This document shows positions 10,243 to 22,621 of a DNA stretch of 64,000 nucleotides, piece by piece; position 1 is the first letter of the stretch, and every line of letters starts with the position of its first letter. Below the pieces are notes generated by a model. The model was given only the letters and a program-made list of their open reading frames with translations. It did no database searches and had not been told where the DNA came from. Source of the stretch: Mycolicibacterium confluentis (GTDB lineage Bacteria; Actinomycetota; Actinomycetes; Mycobacteriales; Mycobacteriaceae); NCBI RefSeq assembly GCF_010729895.1, contig NZ_AP022612.1, positions 2,604,001-2,668,000 of the forward strand, written 5' to 3'. The position numbers were made by a program, and so were the translations under genes.

Positions 10243-10989
10243 CTAACCGCTGACCGCGGCCAGCGCCTGCGGCAGCGTGAACCGCTCGGCGTAGAGCGCC
10301 TTGCCGACGATGGCGCCCTCGACGCCGACATCGGTCAGGGTCGCGATGGCCTGAAGGTCGTCGAGGCTCGACACACCACCAGAGGCGATCACGGGCTTGT
10401 CGGTGCGCTTGGCGACCTCGCCGAGCAGTTCGAGGTTGGGCCCGGTCAGGGTGCCGTCCTTGGTGACGTCGGTGACCACGAAGCGCGAACACCCCTCGGA
10501 GTCAAGGCGATCCAGCACCTCCCAGAGGTCTCCACCGTCGGTCTCCCAGCCGCGGCCCCGCAGGCGGTGCGCACCGTCGATGATCTGGACGTCGAGGCCG
10601 ACCGCGACGCGGTCGCCGTATTCGGCGATCGCCTGCGCACACCATGTCGGGTTCTCGAGGGCGGCGGTGCCGATGTTGACCCGGGCGCACCCGGTGGCCA
10701 GCGCTGCGCGCAGTGACTCGTCGTCGCGGATGCCGCCGGACAACTCGACGGCGACGTCCAGCTTGCCGACGACCTCGGCCAGCAGTTCGCGGTTGGAGCC
10801 GCGACCGAAGGCCGCGTCGAGGTCCACGAGGTGGATCCACTCGGCGCCGTCGCGCTGCCAGGTCTGGGCGGCCTCGAGCGCCGACCCGTAGTCGGTCTCG
10901 CTGCCGGCCTTGCCCTGCACGAGGCGCACGGCCTTGCCGTCGACCACGTCGACGGCAGGCAGCAGAATCAGTGGTGGTTTAGAAGTCAC
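10243..10989 (-). CDS. priA: PriA: bifunctional HisA/TrpF isomerase
   Basis: A 248-residue barrel that isomerises ProFAR in histidine synthesis; the actinobacterial PriA form also isomerises phosphoribosyl-anthranilate for tryptophan. The two catalytic Asp sit in [15 protein letters not shown] and [13 protein letters not shown], and the loop [13 protein letters not shown] carries the Arg/Trp region linked to dual specificity in PriA. The trp cluster lacks trpF, which fits dual use. The GTG at 10989 overlaps the hisH stop (GTGA); the downstream impA is 6 nt away. Confidence 0.94.
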   Translation of the reverse strand: MTSKPPLILLPAVDVVDGKAVRLVQGKAGSETDYGSALEAAQTWQRDGAEWIHLVDLDAAFGRGSNRELLAEVVGKLDVAVELSGGIRDDESLRAALATGCARVNIGTAALENPTWCAQAIAEYGDRVAVGLDVQIIDGAHRLRGRGWETDGGDLWEVLDRLDSEGCSRFVVTDVTKDGTLTGPNLELLGEVAKRTDKPVIASGGVSSLDDLQAIATLTDVGVEGAIVGKALYAERFTLPQALAAVSG

Positions 10990-11608
10990 AGTCCCTCAAC
11001 CCAATTCGCGAGCAGCGAGGCACCGGCATCGCCGCTCTTCTCCGGATGAAATTGTGTCGCCGACAGCGGGCCGTCCTCCACGGCCGCAAGGAACGGCACG
11101 TGGTGGGTGGCCCAGGTCAACAGCGCATCGGGATTGCCCTCCCAGCGCTGCGCGGCGTACGAGTGCACGAAATAGAACCGGGTGGAGGAGTCCAATCCCT
11201 TGAACAGCACGCTGTCCGACGGCGCCTGGACGACGTTCCAGCCCATGTGCGGAATGACCGGGGCGTCAAGCCGGGTCACCGCGCCCGGCCACTGTCCGCA
11301 GCCCGTCGACTCGACACCGAACTCGACGCCCCGCGCGAACAGGATCTGCATGCCGACGCACACGCCGAGAACGGGACGGCCCGCGGCCACCCGATCGGCG
11401 ATGATCTTCTCGCCGTTGATGGAACGCAGTCCGGTCATGCAGGCCTCGAACGCGCCGACCCCGGGCACCACCAGGCCGTCGGCGTTGGCGGCCGCGGTGG
11501 GATCCGCGGTCACCTCGACGTCGGCACCGACGCGCTCAAGGGCACGCTGTGCGGACCGCAGGTTGCCCGACCCGTAGTCGAGCACCACCACGGACTTGGA
11601 AGTGCCGC

Positions 11609-11612
<4 letters not shown>
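10986..11612 (-). CDS. hisH: Imidazole glycerol phosphate synthase, glutaminase subunit
   Basis: A class I glutamine amidotransferase of 208 residues that feeds ammonia to HisF. The nucleophile Cys is in [11 protein letters not shown] and the His-Glu pair is in TQFHPEKS, so the triad is complete. The GTG start at 11612 overlaps the hisB stop by GTGA. HisH and HisF are separated by hisA and impA, which is the usual mycobacterial order. Confidence 0.96.
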
Positions 11613-14672
<3,060 letters not shown>

Positions 14673-14679
14673 CTCCTCC

Positions 14680-14685
14680 ATTGTC
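14680..14685 (-). promoter_or_regulatory. Putative -10 element of the his operon
   Basis: GACAAT on the minus strand, followed by exactly 7 nt before the hisD ATG at 14672. The spacing is what a leaderless mycobacterial mRNA needs. The -35 region is T-rich (TTTATT-like) and weak. Assigned by motif and spacing only. Confidence 0.4.
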
Positions 14686-14751
14686 GCCGATCGGTCCAGT
14701 CGAATAAAAATCCGTTTGAGCTGCGATGTCGATCACTGCCACACTTCGGGC

Positions 14752-15387
14752 GTGGAGTTGCAGCTGTGGTTGGCCTTCATCGGGGCCTCGATCGCGATCA
14801 GTGTGTCCCCCGGCGCGGGCGCAATCCTGTCGATGGCCACCGGGTTGAGCCATGGCGTGCGACGCACGTATTGGTCGATTCTCGGCCTGCAGATCGGGCT
14901 GATGACACAGCTGGCGCTGGTCGCCGTGGGCCTGGGTGCGCTCGTGGCGAGTTCGGTCCTGGCCTTCACGGTGGTGAAGTGGCTGGGCGTGCTCTACCTC
15001 GTCTACCTGGCAGTTCGGCAGTGGCGCAGCGCTGCGATGGACCTGGAGAGCGAGTTGGACGACGTGCCGGTGTCCACCCGCCGTGGCCTTGTGGTGCGCG
15101 GCGCGCTGGTCAATCTCACCAACCCCAAGGGGTTGGTGTTCCTGCTGGCGGTCCTACCCCAGTTCGTCGTGCCGACCGCTCCGCTGACGCCGCAGTACCT
15201 CGCGATCGGCGTCACCATGGTGGTCGTCGACCTCGCGGTCATGGGCGGCTACGCCGCGCTGGCCGCACGGTTGATGCGGTGGTTGAAAACACCACGCCAG
15301 CAGCGCGCGGTCAACCGGACCTTCTCCGGTCTGTTCGCGGCGGCCGCGGTGGGGCTGTCCCTGATGCGGCGCGCCGCGACGACCTGA
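14752..15387 (+). CDS. LysE/RhtB-type amino acid exporter
   Basis: A 211-residue membrane protein with about five to six hydrophobic helices. The N-terminus LWLAFIGASIAISVSPGAGA matches the LysE/RhtB pattern with its SPGP-like turn, and NLTNPKGLVFLLAVLPQFV is the second family hallmark. It likely exports an amino acid or homoserine-type metabolite; the substrate is unknown. The GTG at 14752 is 6 nt after a CACACT -10-like element, and translation diverges from hisD. Confidence 0.85.
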   Translation: MELQLWLAFIGASIAISVSPGAGAILSMATGLSHGVRRTYWSILGLQIGLMTQLALVAVGLGALVASSVLAFTVVKWLGVLYLVYLAVRQWRSAAMDLESELDDVPVSTRRGLVVRGALVNLTNPKGLVFLLAVLPQFVVPTAPLTPQYLAIGVTMVVVDLAVMGGYAALAARLMRWLKTPRQQRAVNRTFSGLFAAAAVGLSLMRRAATT

Positions 15388-15394
15388 GCCGGCC

Positions 15395-16342
15395 TCAGGC
15401 CGACTGCTCGACGTTCTTGGCGATGGCCTCAGCGGCCTCGAGCCCCTGCCCGGTGTAGGCGGGGCCGCAGACCATCGTGTCGATGACGAGCGCGCCGCTG
15501 ACGCCCAACGCATGCTCGCAACCGACCATCGCGTCGGGCGAGTCGGGCCCCTGGCTCTGGGTGAGGAAGCCGTCGCCACCCGTTCCGACCGAACCGAAGC
15601 GCACCGGCACCGGCGGCTTGTCCGCCCTGGACATCATCACGACGCTGTCGGCACAGCCTCGCCAGGAATCCCGCGCGGTGCTCGCGTAATCCTGGGCGTC
15701 ACTGGGCGAGTCGAAACTGACGGCGGCCTGGATCAGCAGCAGGCCGCCGTCACCGGCGGACTTGAACCCGCTGACCGCGACCTCGTCGTAGCCGCTTCCC
15801 GCGTAAGCCTTGCGTTCAGCCGGCCCCCACGAGGCCATGCACTCGGCCCGATCGATGCGATCACTGTTGTCCAGCAGGGTGTCGCTGGTGCCCATCGCCT
15901 TGAGCGAATCGCTCAGGAGATCTTCGGCATCGGAGCGCGACAGCAGCACCGAAGCGGGGTCGATGACCGCCGCCTCGGGTTCGCTTGTGGGCGCGGTGGT
16001 CTCGACCGCCGTGGTCGGCGTCACCGTCGTGGTGGTGACCGACGAGGGACCGGTCTGGTCAGAGCCGCCGGTGGTGGCGACCACGACGCCCGCCGTGGCG
16101 AGAGCGGCCACCGCGACCGTCGCGGCGGCGATGATGGCCCACTTCTTGCCGTTCCCGCCGTTGTTCGGCGCGGGCGGCATCGGCCAGGGCGCCCCGGGAG
16201 GTGCCGGCGGCATCGGCGGGCCCCACTGCCACTGAGGCGGCACAGGCGGGCGTCGGGGAATGACGCGGGTGGGGCCGTCGGCGGCGGGGGCGCTCGGAGC
16301 GCGCCAGAGGTCGTGTCCCGAGGGGGTCTGAGTGCTCGTCAT
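15395..16342 (-). CDS. PknH-like extracellular sensor domain protein, no kinase
   Basis: A 315-residue protein with a Pro/Gln-rich cytoplasmic region (residues 1-66), one transmembrane helix (about 68-90), a Thr/Ser-rich linker and an outer domain of about 200 residues resembling the PknH C-terminal sensor domain. Four spaced Cys (in ECMASW, GCADS, GCEH and VCGPA) could form the two disulfides of that fold. No kinase domain is present, so it may be a free-standing periplasmic ligand or lipid-binding protein. The ATG at 16342 follows AAAGGG. It converges on the LysE-type gene. Confidence 0.75.
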   Translation of the reverse strand: MTSTQTPSGHDLWRAPSAPAADGPTRVIPRRPPVPPQWQWGPPMPPAPPGAPWPMPPAPNNGGNGKKWAIIAAATVAVAALATAGVVVATTGGSDQTGPSSVTTTTVTPTTAVETTAPTSEPEAAVIDPASVLLSRSDAEDLLSDSLKAMGTSDTLLDNSDRIDRAECMASWGPAERKAYAGSGYDEVAVSGFKSAGDGGLLLIQAAVSFDSPSDAQDYASTARDSWRGCADSVVMMSRADKPPVPVRFGSVGTGGDGFLTQSQGPDSPDAMVGCEHALGVSGALVIDTMVCGPAYTGQGLEAAEAIAKNVEQSA

Positions 16343-16388
16343 CGGTGGCCCTTTCGGCGGCAACCGCCGGACTGTCCGGCTGCGCTAC

Positions 16389-16418
16389 ACAGTAACGCAC
16401 CAAACCGTAGCATTGCAA
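16389..16418 (-). promoter_or_regulatory. SigA-type promoter of the PknH-like gene
   Basis: On the minus strand TTGCAA (16418-16413), an 18-nt spacer and TACTGT (16394-16389) form a near-consensus SigA promoter. Initiation near 16382 would give a leader of about 40 nt containing AAAGGG before the ATG at 16342. The rest of the 300-nt intergenic stretch 16343-16642 shows no gene I can support. Confidence 0.55.
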
Positions 16419-16642
16419 CAGTTTGATGAAGTCACGCTACAGATACGCCGTTCACCGGCCTCAGCTCCGCCTTTAGTGTGCGAATACCGCCCGTCGAAAA
16501 ATGAAACCGCAGCGTTCTGCACCACGAGCGCATCAAGAACCGAGCGTTGTGGCGAGTCCCGGCGCGTCCCACCCGTTTTGACGCTTACGTAGATTTATGC
16601 TGGCGGCTCACCTGTGCCGACCAGAAGGGGTGCCCGCTGTCC

Positions 16643-17218
16643 ATGACCCTGCCAGTTACGCCGACCGTCCCGACGGGCCGACGCAGACTCACCCAGAAGA
16701 AGGCGGCGTTCGCACTCGCCGCGCTGATGCTGGCCGTCCCCGGCATCCCGATGCTGCTCAGCGCGCTGGTACCCGAGCGCGAATGGCACGTCGCGGCACC
16801 GGGATCCGACGAGGTCGAAATCGTCAGCGCCGCCGGCCACGGTGTGCTGGTCACCGCCCCGCCCGGCTGGGAGACCCGCGACGACGGGCACACCATGGCA
16901 CTGCGGTCCGGTGGGGCGACGGTCGTGGTCCAGGTCTACGACCGGGGGGAACGCGACCCGGATGCGGTGGCACAGCGGCTGATCCGATCCAACCGGGTGG
17001 CCGGGTGGACTTCGGCCCTGGACGGCGGGCGGATCGCCAGCGCCGACGGCGGGTTGACCGGCGACACCTGTGTCGTGGTGGCGGAGAGCCGCACCGGCAC
17101 GTGCGCATTCCTGGCCGACGACGACGTCGTCGTCTCGGTGCTGGCGCTCGGCGACGCCGAGAACCCGGCCCCTTCGATCGCCGAGATCGTCGCCCCGCTG
17201 ACCAGGAGCCAGCCGTGA
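16643..17218 (+). CDS. Mycobacterial conserved single-pass membrane protein
   Basis: A 191-residue protein of unknown function. After a basic N-terminus (GRRRLTQKK) one hydrophobic helix spans about residues 20-44, followed by an exported domain of about 145 residues with two Cys (DTCVVV and GTCAFL) that could pair. The ATG at 16643 is preceded at some distance by AGAAGGGG. Its stop overlaps the GTG of the PrsW-type protease (GTGA), so the two are translated together. A role as partner or substrate of that protease is inference. Confidence 0.7.
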   Translation: MTLPVTPTVPTGRRRLTQKKAAFALAALMLAVPGIPMLLSALVPEREWHVAAPGSDEVEIVSAAGHGVLVTAPPGWETRDDGHTMALRSGGATVVVQVYDRGERDPDAVAQRLIRSNRVAGWTSALDGGRIASADGGLTGDTCVVVAESRTGTCAFLADDDVVVSVLALGDAENPAPSIAEIVAPLTRSQP

Positions 17219-18300
17219 CCGTCATGGAGAACCACACCGCCGAGCCCGTGACCGCGACCCGGATCCCGGTGGTCTACCGGCCCGAATCAGCGGTGTTCTG
17301 GCTGTTCGTCGCCGCGCTCGGACTGAGCACCGCGCTGGTGCTGCTCAACGAGGGCGCCGCGATCGCCGAAACCCTCGGCGCCCAGATCGCGCTGGCGCCG
17401 CTGTGGCTGGGCCTCATCGTGTTCCTGCTGTGGTTGATGCTGAAATTCGACCCATTCCGCAGCGTGCGGGCCCACCCACAGGTGCTGGCCGCCGGCGCCG
17501 CCCTCGGCGGCACCACCGCGATGGTGCTCGCACTGCATGGCAACACCGCGCTGTTCGGGTTCTGGCGCAGCGTCCTGGGGCCCGACACCGCGGACCAGTG
17601 GTCGGCCGCACTGTCGGCGCCGTTCGTCGAAGAGGCGGCCAAGGCGGTGTGCGCCGCGGTGGTGCTGGTGCTCAGCGCGGCGGTGTTCAACCGGATCTCC
17701 CACGCCCTCCTGCTGGGAATGTTCGTCGGCGTCGGTTTCGACCTGATGGAGGACCTGGTGTACGCCAGCCGCCAGGCCATCGCCAGCTTGGACTCCGATG
17801 TGGTTGGCGCCGGCGCCAACCTGATCCTGCGGGCGTTCACCGCCGTCCCCGCGCACTGGTCCTACACCGCCCTGGCGACCGTGGGGGTGTTGATGCTGCT
17901 CCCGTCGTTCGCCGGTCGCGACAGCTGGCCCCGGTCACGCCGGCTGCTGGCGGCGGTCGGGTTGTTCGGCGCGGCGTCGCTGATGCACTTCATCTGGGAC
18001 GCTCCGGGCCCCGACGCACCGGCCGCCGCTCTAGGGGTGTTGGCGCTCAAGGTCGTGGCGAACGTCGTCATCTTCCTGGTGCCCGTGCTGGTCCTGCTGC
18101 GGTCCGAACGCGCCTGGGTGTCGCACCAGATCGCCGCACGGCCCGACCTGCCGTTCGACCAGGCGCTGCTGGATTCGCTGCTGACCCGCCGCGATCGCCG
18201 CCGCTACGTGCGGGAGGCGCGCCGCGACGGCGGCCGGGCGGCCAAGTCGCTTGCCCGGCGCAGTCAGCGCGCCGCGCTGGACGTCATCCAGCGCGGCTGA
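17215..18300 (+). CDS. PrsW-family intramembrane metalloprotease
   Basis: A 361-residue polytopic protein with eight or so hydrophobic segments and the PrsW/CPBP-like active-site pattern: EEAAK near residues 139-143, a second acidic block GFDLMEDLVY near 174-183, and conserved His in VPAHWSYTA and LMHFIWD. The family cleaves substrates within the membrane; B. subtilis PrsW acts on an anti-sigma factor. The C-terminal 60 residues are strongly basic (RRDRRRYVREARRD). GTG at 17215 overlaps the upstream stop. No sigma or anti-sigma gene is adjacent. Confidence 0.82.
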   Translation: MTVMENHTAEPVTATRIPVVYRPESAVFWLFVAALGLSTALVLLNEGAAIAETLGAQIALAPLWLGLIVFLLWLMLKFDPFRSVRAHPQVLAAGAALGGTTAMVLALHGNTALFGFWRSVLGPDTADQWSAALSAPFVEEAAKAVCAAVVLVLSAAVFNRISHALLLGMFVGVGFDLMEDLVYASRQAIASLDSDVVGAGANLILRAFTAVPAHWSYTALATVGVLMLLPSFAGRDSWPRSRRLLAAVGLFGAASLMHFIWDAPGPDAPAAALGVLALKVVANVVIFLVPVLVLLRSERAWVSHQIAARPDLPFDQALLDSLLTRRDRRRYVREARRDGGRAAKSLARRSQRAALDVIQRG

Positions 18301-18314
18301 CGGGAACGTCGACG

Positions 18315-19181
18315 TCAGAAATCGAGGCCGATGTCGAGCACCCGCACCGAGTGCGTCAGCGCGCCGACGGCGAGATAGTCCACGCCCGTACCCGCGTACG
18401 CCGCGGCGTCCTCCAGCGAGAGGCCACCCGAGGACTCCAGCAGCACACCGGGCGCGGTCGAATCGCGTCGCTGCACAGCGATCTGGGTCTCCCACACCGC
18501 GAAATTGTCCAGCAGCACCAGTTGCACGTCCTCGGCGAGCACCTGGTCAAGCTGCTCCAGCGAGTCCACTTCGACCTCGCACGGCAGGTCCGGCGCCGCC
18601 GAACGCACCGCGCGCAGCGCGGCCACGACCGACCCCGCCGCCGCGACATGGTTGTCCTTGATCAACGCCGCGTCACCCAACCCCATGCGGTGGTTGACCC
18701 CGCCGCCGACACGCACCGCGTATTTCTGCAGTGCCCGCAGGCCCGGCAGGGTCTTGCGGGTGTCGCGGATTCGGGCCTTGGTGCCCTCCACCTCGGCCAC
18801 CCAGGCCGCGGTGGCGGTCGCGATACCGGACAGATGGCAGACCAGGTTCAGCATGGTGCGTTCGGCCGTCAGCAGACCCCGTGTCTGGGCCTCCAGCGTC
18901 AGCAGTGCGTCGCCCCGACGCAGTCGGTCGCCGTCGTCGGCCCGCCCCGTCACGCGGTAACCGTCACTGCCCAGCACCTCGTCGAGCACCAGCAGAGCGA
19001 GGTCGACGCCTGCGGCCACGCCGTCGACGCGAGTGACCATCGCGGCTGTGGTCCGGGCATCCGCTCCGACCGTGGCCATCGTCGTCACGTCGGGTCCGTA
19101 GCGCAGGTCCTCGTCGAGGCCCCGGGCGATCACCTGGCGTGCCTCGGCGAGTTCGGCCTGCGTCATCCGGGCGCGGCTCAT
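18315..19181 (-). CDS. nadC: Nicotinate-nucleotide pyrophosphorylase (carboxylating)
   Basis: NadC (QPRTase) converts quinolinate and PRPP to nicotinate mononucleotide, the step that commits quinolinate to NAD. At 288 residues it has normal length. Family blocks RTMLNLVCHLSGIAT, RDTRKTLPGLR, KYAVRVGGGVNHRMGL and LLDNF are present. The ATG at 19181 overlaps the nadB stop (ATGA); a second ATG five codons in is possible. Last gene of nadA-nadB-nadC. Confidence 0.96.
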   Translation of the reverse strand: MSRARMTQAELAEARQVIARGLDEDLRYGPDVTTMATVGADARTTAAMVTRVDGVAAGVDLALLVLDEVLGSDGYRVTGRADDGDRLRRGDALLTLEAQTRGLLTAERTMLNLVCHLSGIATATAAWVAEVEGTKARIRDTRKTLPGLRALQKYAVRVGGGVNHRMGLGDAALIKDNHVAAAGSVVAALRAVRSAAPDLPCEVEVDSLEQLDQVLAEDVQLVLLDNFAVWETQIAVQRRDSTAPGVLLESSGGLSLEDAAAYAGTGVDYLAVGALTHSVRVLDIGLDF

Positions 19182-20776
19182 GCGGCCACCACCGAGTTGT
19201 CGACCTTCACATGTCCGTCAACGAGGCGCACCACGGTGCTGCGCGCCTGGGCGCCGTCGGTCTCGGGCCAGTCGGACCGGTGATGGCAGCCGCGACTCTC
19301 GGTGCGGTCCGCGGCGGCCACGGCCACGGCCTGCGCCGTGAGTGTCAGAGCGGCGTCTTCGAATCCCGCGCGCGTACCGACGGGCCGCGATCCAGCCTCG
19401 GCGAGGGTGTCACTGAGCCTGCGCAGGCCGTCGGCATCGCGGACCACCGAGGCGTCGCGCGACATCGCGATCTGCAGGTCGGCCCGGTCCAGGATCTCCT
19501 GACGCGGCAGTGCGGGTGTGCCACCCCGGCCCGAACCTGTCGACGCGGCATGGGCGGCGGCCGCGGCGCCGGCGCGCGCACCCACCACCAGGCCCTCAAG
19601 CAGGCTGTTGGACGCCAGCCGATTGGCGCCGTGCATGCCCGTGCGGGCCACCTCGCCGGCCGCGTAGAGACCTGGGAGGGACGTCTGCCCGCTGACGTCG
19701 GTGAGGACTCCCCCGCAGCTGTAATGCGCGCCGGGCAGTACCGGGATCGGCTGCCGCGTCGGGTCGATTCCCGCGGCGTGGCAGGACGCGGTGACGGTCG
19801 GGAAGCGACGGGCGAAATCGGCGACGCCGCGCGCGTCGAGATAGACACACGGCGCGCCGGTGGCCCGCATGCGCGCGTCGATGGCCGCGGCCACCACGTC
19901 GCGCGGAGCCAGGTCCGCCATCGGGTGGACTCCCTGCATCACCGAATCACCGTGTGCATCAACAAGAATCGCTCCTTCTCCGCGAATGGCCTCGGTGATG
20001 AGCGGACGCCTGCCGCCGGCACTACCGTCGAACAGCATGGTCGGGTGGAACTGGATGAACTCGAGATCGCTGACCGCGACCCCCGCGCGCAGTGCCAGCG
20101 CGATGCCGTCGCCGGTCGACCCGGACGGGTTGGTGGTGGCCGCGTAGAGGTGGCCCAGGCCCCCGGTGGCCAGGACGACGGCGGGCGCGTGGATGACACC
20201 GGGCCCGTCGGGACTCACGACGTGGACGCCGCGGACCTCACCGCCGTCGGTCAGGATCTGCAGCGCCGCGTGTTCGTGACGGATATCCAACGTGATCGTG
20301 GCGTCGTTGAGCGCACGCTGCACCTCGGCGCCCGTGGCGTCGCCGCCGGCGTGGATGATGCGACGTCGGGTGTGGCCACCCTCGCGCGTCAGTGCCCACT
20401 GTCCCGGGGTGGCCTCGTCGAATCTGGCTCCGCTGCGCACCAGGTCGGCGACCGCACCGTGGCCGTCGGCGACGATCGAGGCGACCGCGGCGGGATCGCA
20501 CAGTCCACCGCCCGCCGCGAGGGTGTCGGCGACGTGGGCGTCGACCGAGTCGGCGGTGTCGGGCAACACCACGGCGATGCCGCCCTGGGCGTAGAACGTG
20601 GCTGTGGAGATGTCGCCGCGCGCGGCCTTGCTCAGTACGACGACGCGCAGGGGCCGCTGTTGGGCACTGCGGTGGGCGGCCAGGGCCGCGACCAGTCCCG
20701 CGACGCCCGTGCCGATCACGACGACGTCAGCGCGCTGCTGCCACATTCCTGCGCCTCCGCAGGCCGGTGCGGTCAT
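19178..20776 (-). CDS. nadB: L-aspartate oxidase
   Basis: A flavoenzyme that oxidises aspartate to iminoaspartate for NadA. The FAD-binding GTGVAG motif begins the fold and the succinate-dehydrogenase-like blocks [28 protein letters not shown] and YSCGGVLTD are all present. Length is 532 residues from the ATG at 20776, which overlaps the nadA stop (ATGA). An ATG at 20746 has a better ribosome site (GGAGG) and would make a protein starting [10 protein letters not shown]; either start is possible. Confidence 0.95.
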   Translation of the reverse strand: MTAPACGGAGMWQQRADVVVIGTGVAGLVAALAAHRSAQQRPLRVVVLSKAARGDISTATFYAQGGIAVVLPDTADSVDAHVADTLAAGGGLCDPAAVASIVADGHGAVADLVRSGARFDEATPGQWALTREGGHTRRRIIHAGGDATGAEVQRALNDATITLDIRHEHAALQILTDGGEVRGVHVVSPDGPGVIHAPAVVLATGGLGHLYAATTNPSGSTGDGIALALRAGVAVSDLEFIQFHPTMLFDGSAGGRRPLITEAIRGEGAILVDAHGDSVMQGVHPMADLAPRDVVAAAIDARMRATGAPCVYLDARGVADFARRFPTVTASCHAAGIDPTRQPIPVLPGAHYSCGGVLTDVSGQTSLPGLYAAGEVARTGMHGANRLASNSLLEGLVVGARAGAAAAAHAASTGSGRGGTPALPRQEILDRADLQIAMSRDASVVRDADGLRRLSDTLAEAGSRPVGTRAGFEDAALTLTAQAVAVAAADRTESRGCHHRSDWPETDGAQARSTVVRLVDGHVKVDNSVVAA

Positions 20777-21816
20777 TCTCCGCCGCCGGGCTGCCCGATC
20801 TCGATCATCCGCTGCACGCTGGCCCGGGCCAGTCGAGCGGTCTCGGGGTCGACATGCACCTCGTCGGCGCCTTCCACCAGGCAGCGCAGCATCGCGGCGG
20901 GCGTGATCATCTTCATGTACTTGCAGGACGCCCGGTCGTTGACCGCCTGGAAGTCGATCTGCGGTGCGGCACGGCGCAACTGGTGCAGCATTCCGACTTC
21001 GGTGGCCACCAGCACCTGGCGGGCCTTGGACTCGCGGGCCGCGTCGAGCATGCCGCCGGTGGACAGGATCTTGACCCGGTCTTCCGGGAAGGCGCCTTCG
21101 CCGGCGAGGTAGAGCGCCGAGGTCGCACAGCCGCATTCGGGGTGGACGAACAGTTCGGCGTCCGGGTGGCTGCGGGCCTGCGCGGCGAGTTCGTCGCCGT
21201 TGATGCCCGCGTGGACGTGGCATTCGCCCGCCCAGATGTGCAGGTTCTTCCGTCCGGTCATGCGTCGCACGTGCGCGCCCAGGAACTGGTCGGGGCAGAA
21301 CAGCACCTCACGGTCCGGGTCGATCGACGCCACGACCTCGACGGCGTTCGAGGACGTGCAGCAGATGTCGGTGAGGGCCTTGACCGCGGCGGTGGTGTTC
21401 ACATACGACACCACGACGGCGTCGGGGTGTTCGTCCTTCCACGCACGCAGTTCGTCAGCCGTGATGGAGTCCGCCAGCGAGCATCCCGCGCGCTGGTCCG
21501 GGATCAGGACGGTCTTGTCCGGCGACAGGATCTTGGCGGTCTCGGCCATGAAGTGCACGCCCGCGAAGACGATGGTGTCCTCGGGCGCTTCCGCGGCGAT
21601 GCGGGACAGTGCCAGCGAGTCACCGACGTGGTCGGCCACGTCCTGGATCGCGGGCAACTGGTAGTTGTGCGCCAGCAGCGTCGCGCCGCGCAGGCGGGCC
21701 AGGCGCCGGACCTGGTCGGCCCACTCCTCGTCGCCCTCCACCCCGGAGTAGCCGTTGGGGCCGTCGACGATGCGGGCAGCCAACGCGATGTCCATGTCGC
21801 GTGCGGTGACGGTCAT
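20773..21816 (-). CDS. nadA: Quinolinate synthase A
   Basis: A [4Fe-4S] enzyme that condenses iminoaspartate with DHAP to quinolinate. The 347-residue protein shows three repeated domains with the cluster Cys in blocks such as [17 protein letters not shown] and DRASCKYMK. The ATG at 21816 follows AAAGGACC. It heads the nad operon and diverges from nrtR; the palindromic operator at 21839-21861 lies just upstream, so transcription should respond to NAD status through NrtR. Confidence 0.96.
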   Translation of the reverse strand: MTVTARDMDIALAARIVDGPNGYSGVEGDEEWADQVRRLARLRGATLLAHNYQLPAIQDVADHVGDSLALSRIAAEAPEDTIVFAGVHFMAETAKILSPDKTVLIPDQRAGCSLADSITADELRAWKDEHPDAVVVSYVNTTAAVKALTDICCTSSNAVEVVASIDPDREVLFCPDQFLGAHVRRMTGRKNLHIWAGECHVHAGINGDELAAQARSHPDAELFVHPECGCATSALYLAGEGAFPEDRVKILSTGGMLDAARESKARQVLVATEVGMLHQLRRAAPQIDFQAVNDRASCKYMKMITPAAMLRCLVEGADEVHVDPETARLARASVQRMIEIGQPGGGE

Positions 21817-21838
21817 GACCGGTCCTTTCGGCGTCGAG

Positions 21839-21861
21839 GTTTTCGACTTACAATCGAAAAC
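21839..21861. promoter_or_regulatory. NrtR operator overlapping the nrtR -10 element
   Basis: A perfect inverted repeat GTTTTCGA-N7-TCGAAAAC lies between nadA and nrtR. Its centre contains TACAAT (21849-21854), a good -10 hexamer for nrtR, whose ATG follows after 7 nt. Repressor bound here would block nrtR and cover the nadA upstream region 23 nt before its ATG. Assignment to NrtR rests on position and symmetry. Confidence 0.75.
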
Positions 21862-22554
21862 ATGGCTCATACTAGCACTGCGCATGAAGTGCTCGCCGTC
21901 GTGTTCCAGGTTCGCGACCTGGAGACGCGGAACCCGCAGCTCAACGTCCTGCTATGGGAGCGTGCGCTCGATCCCGAGCGCGGCGCATGGGCCCTGCCCG
22001 GCGGTAGCCTGCGCCACGACGAGGACATGACGAGTTCGGTGCGGCGCCAGCTCGCGGAGAAGGTCGACCTGCGTGAGATTGCCCACCTCGAACAGTTGGC
22101 GGTCTTCTCCGATCCGGACCGCGTACCCGGCCGGCGCACCATCGCGTCGACCTTTCTGGGCCTGGTGCCCTCCCCCGCGACTCCCGAACTTCCGCCCGAC
22201 ACCCGGTGGCACCCATTGCACGCGCTGCCGCCCATGGCGTTCGACCACGGGCCCATGGTCGAACACGCGCGCACTCGACTGGTCGCCAAACTGTCCTACA
22301 CCAATATTGGATTCGCCTTGGCACCAAAGGAATTCGCACTGTCGACGCTGCGCGACATCTACGGCGCCGCGCTGGACTACCAGGTCGACGCGACCAATCT
22401 GCAGCGAGTCCTGGCCCGCCGCGGCGTGATCACCCGCACCGGCACCACCGCGCAGTCCGGCCGAAGTGGAGGCCGCCCCGCGGCGCTGTACCGCTTCACC
22501 GACTCCCAACTGCGTGTCACTGACGAATTCGCGGCCCTGCGTCCCCCAAACTGA
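21862..22554 (+). CDS. nrtR: NrtR, Nudix-type repressor of NAD synthesis
   Basis: A 230-residue regulator with an N-terminal Nudix-like ADP-ribose-sensing domain (about 1-140, with the remnant box [16 protein letters not shown]) and a C-terminal winged helix (about 150-225, [22 protein letters not shown] then RRGVITRTG and GRPAALYRF). NrtR proteins repress NAD genes and are released by ADP-ribose-type ligands. The Nudix catalytic Glu pattern is degraded, as expected of a sensor. The ATG is 7 nt after TACAAT, so the mRNA is probably leaderless. It diverges from its likely target nadA. Confidence 0.9.
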   Translation: MAHTSTAHEVLAVVFQVRDLETRNPQLNVLLWERALDPERGAWALPGGSLRHDEDMTSSVRRQLAEKVDLREIAHLEQLAVFSDPDRVPGRRTIASTFLGLVPSPATPELPPDTRWHPLHALPPMAFDHGPMVEHARTRLVAKLSYTNIGFALAPKEFALSTLRDIYGAALDYQVDATNLQRVLARRGVITRTGTTAQSGRSGGRPAALYRFTDSQLRVTDEFAALRPPN

Positions 22555-22621
22555 GTGGGCTGGTCTCTAAGGGATCCGTAAGAGACAATGGATGATCTTT
22601 GTCCACGTCCGGAGGAGACGC

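Noticed and set aside
8639..10492. Apparent fusion of hisF with an upstream 350-residue extension
   Set aside because: The extension is the impA region in a wrong frame; hisF starts at the GTG overlapping the impA stop.
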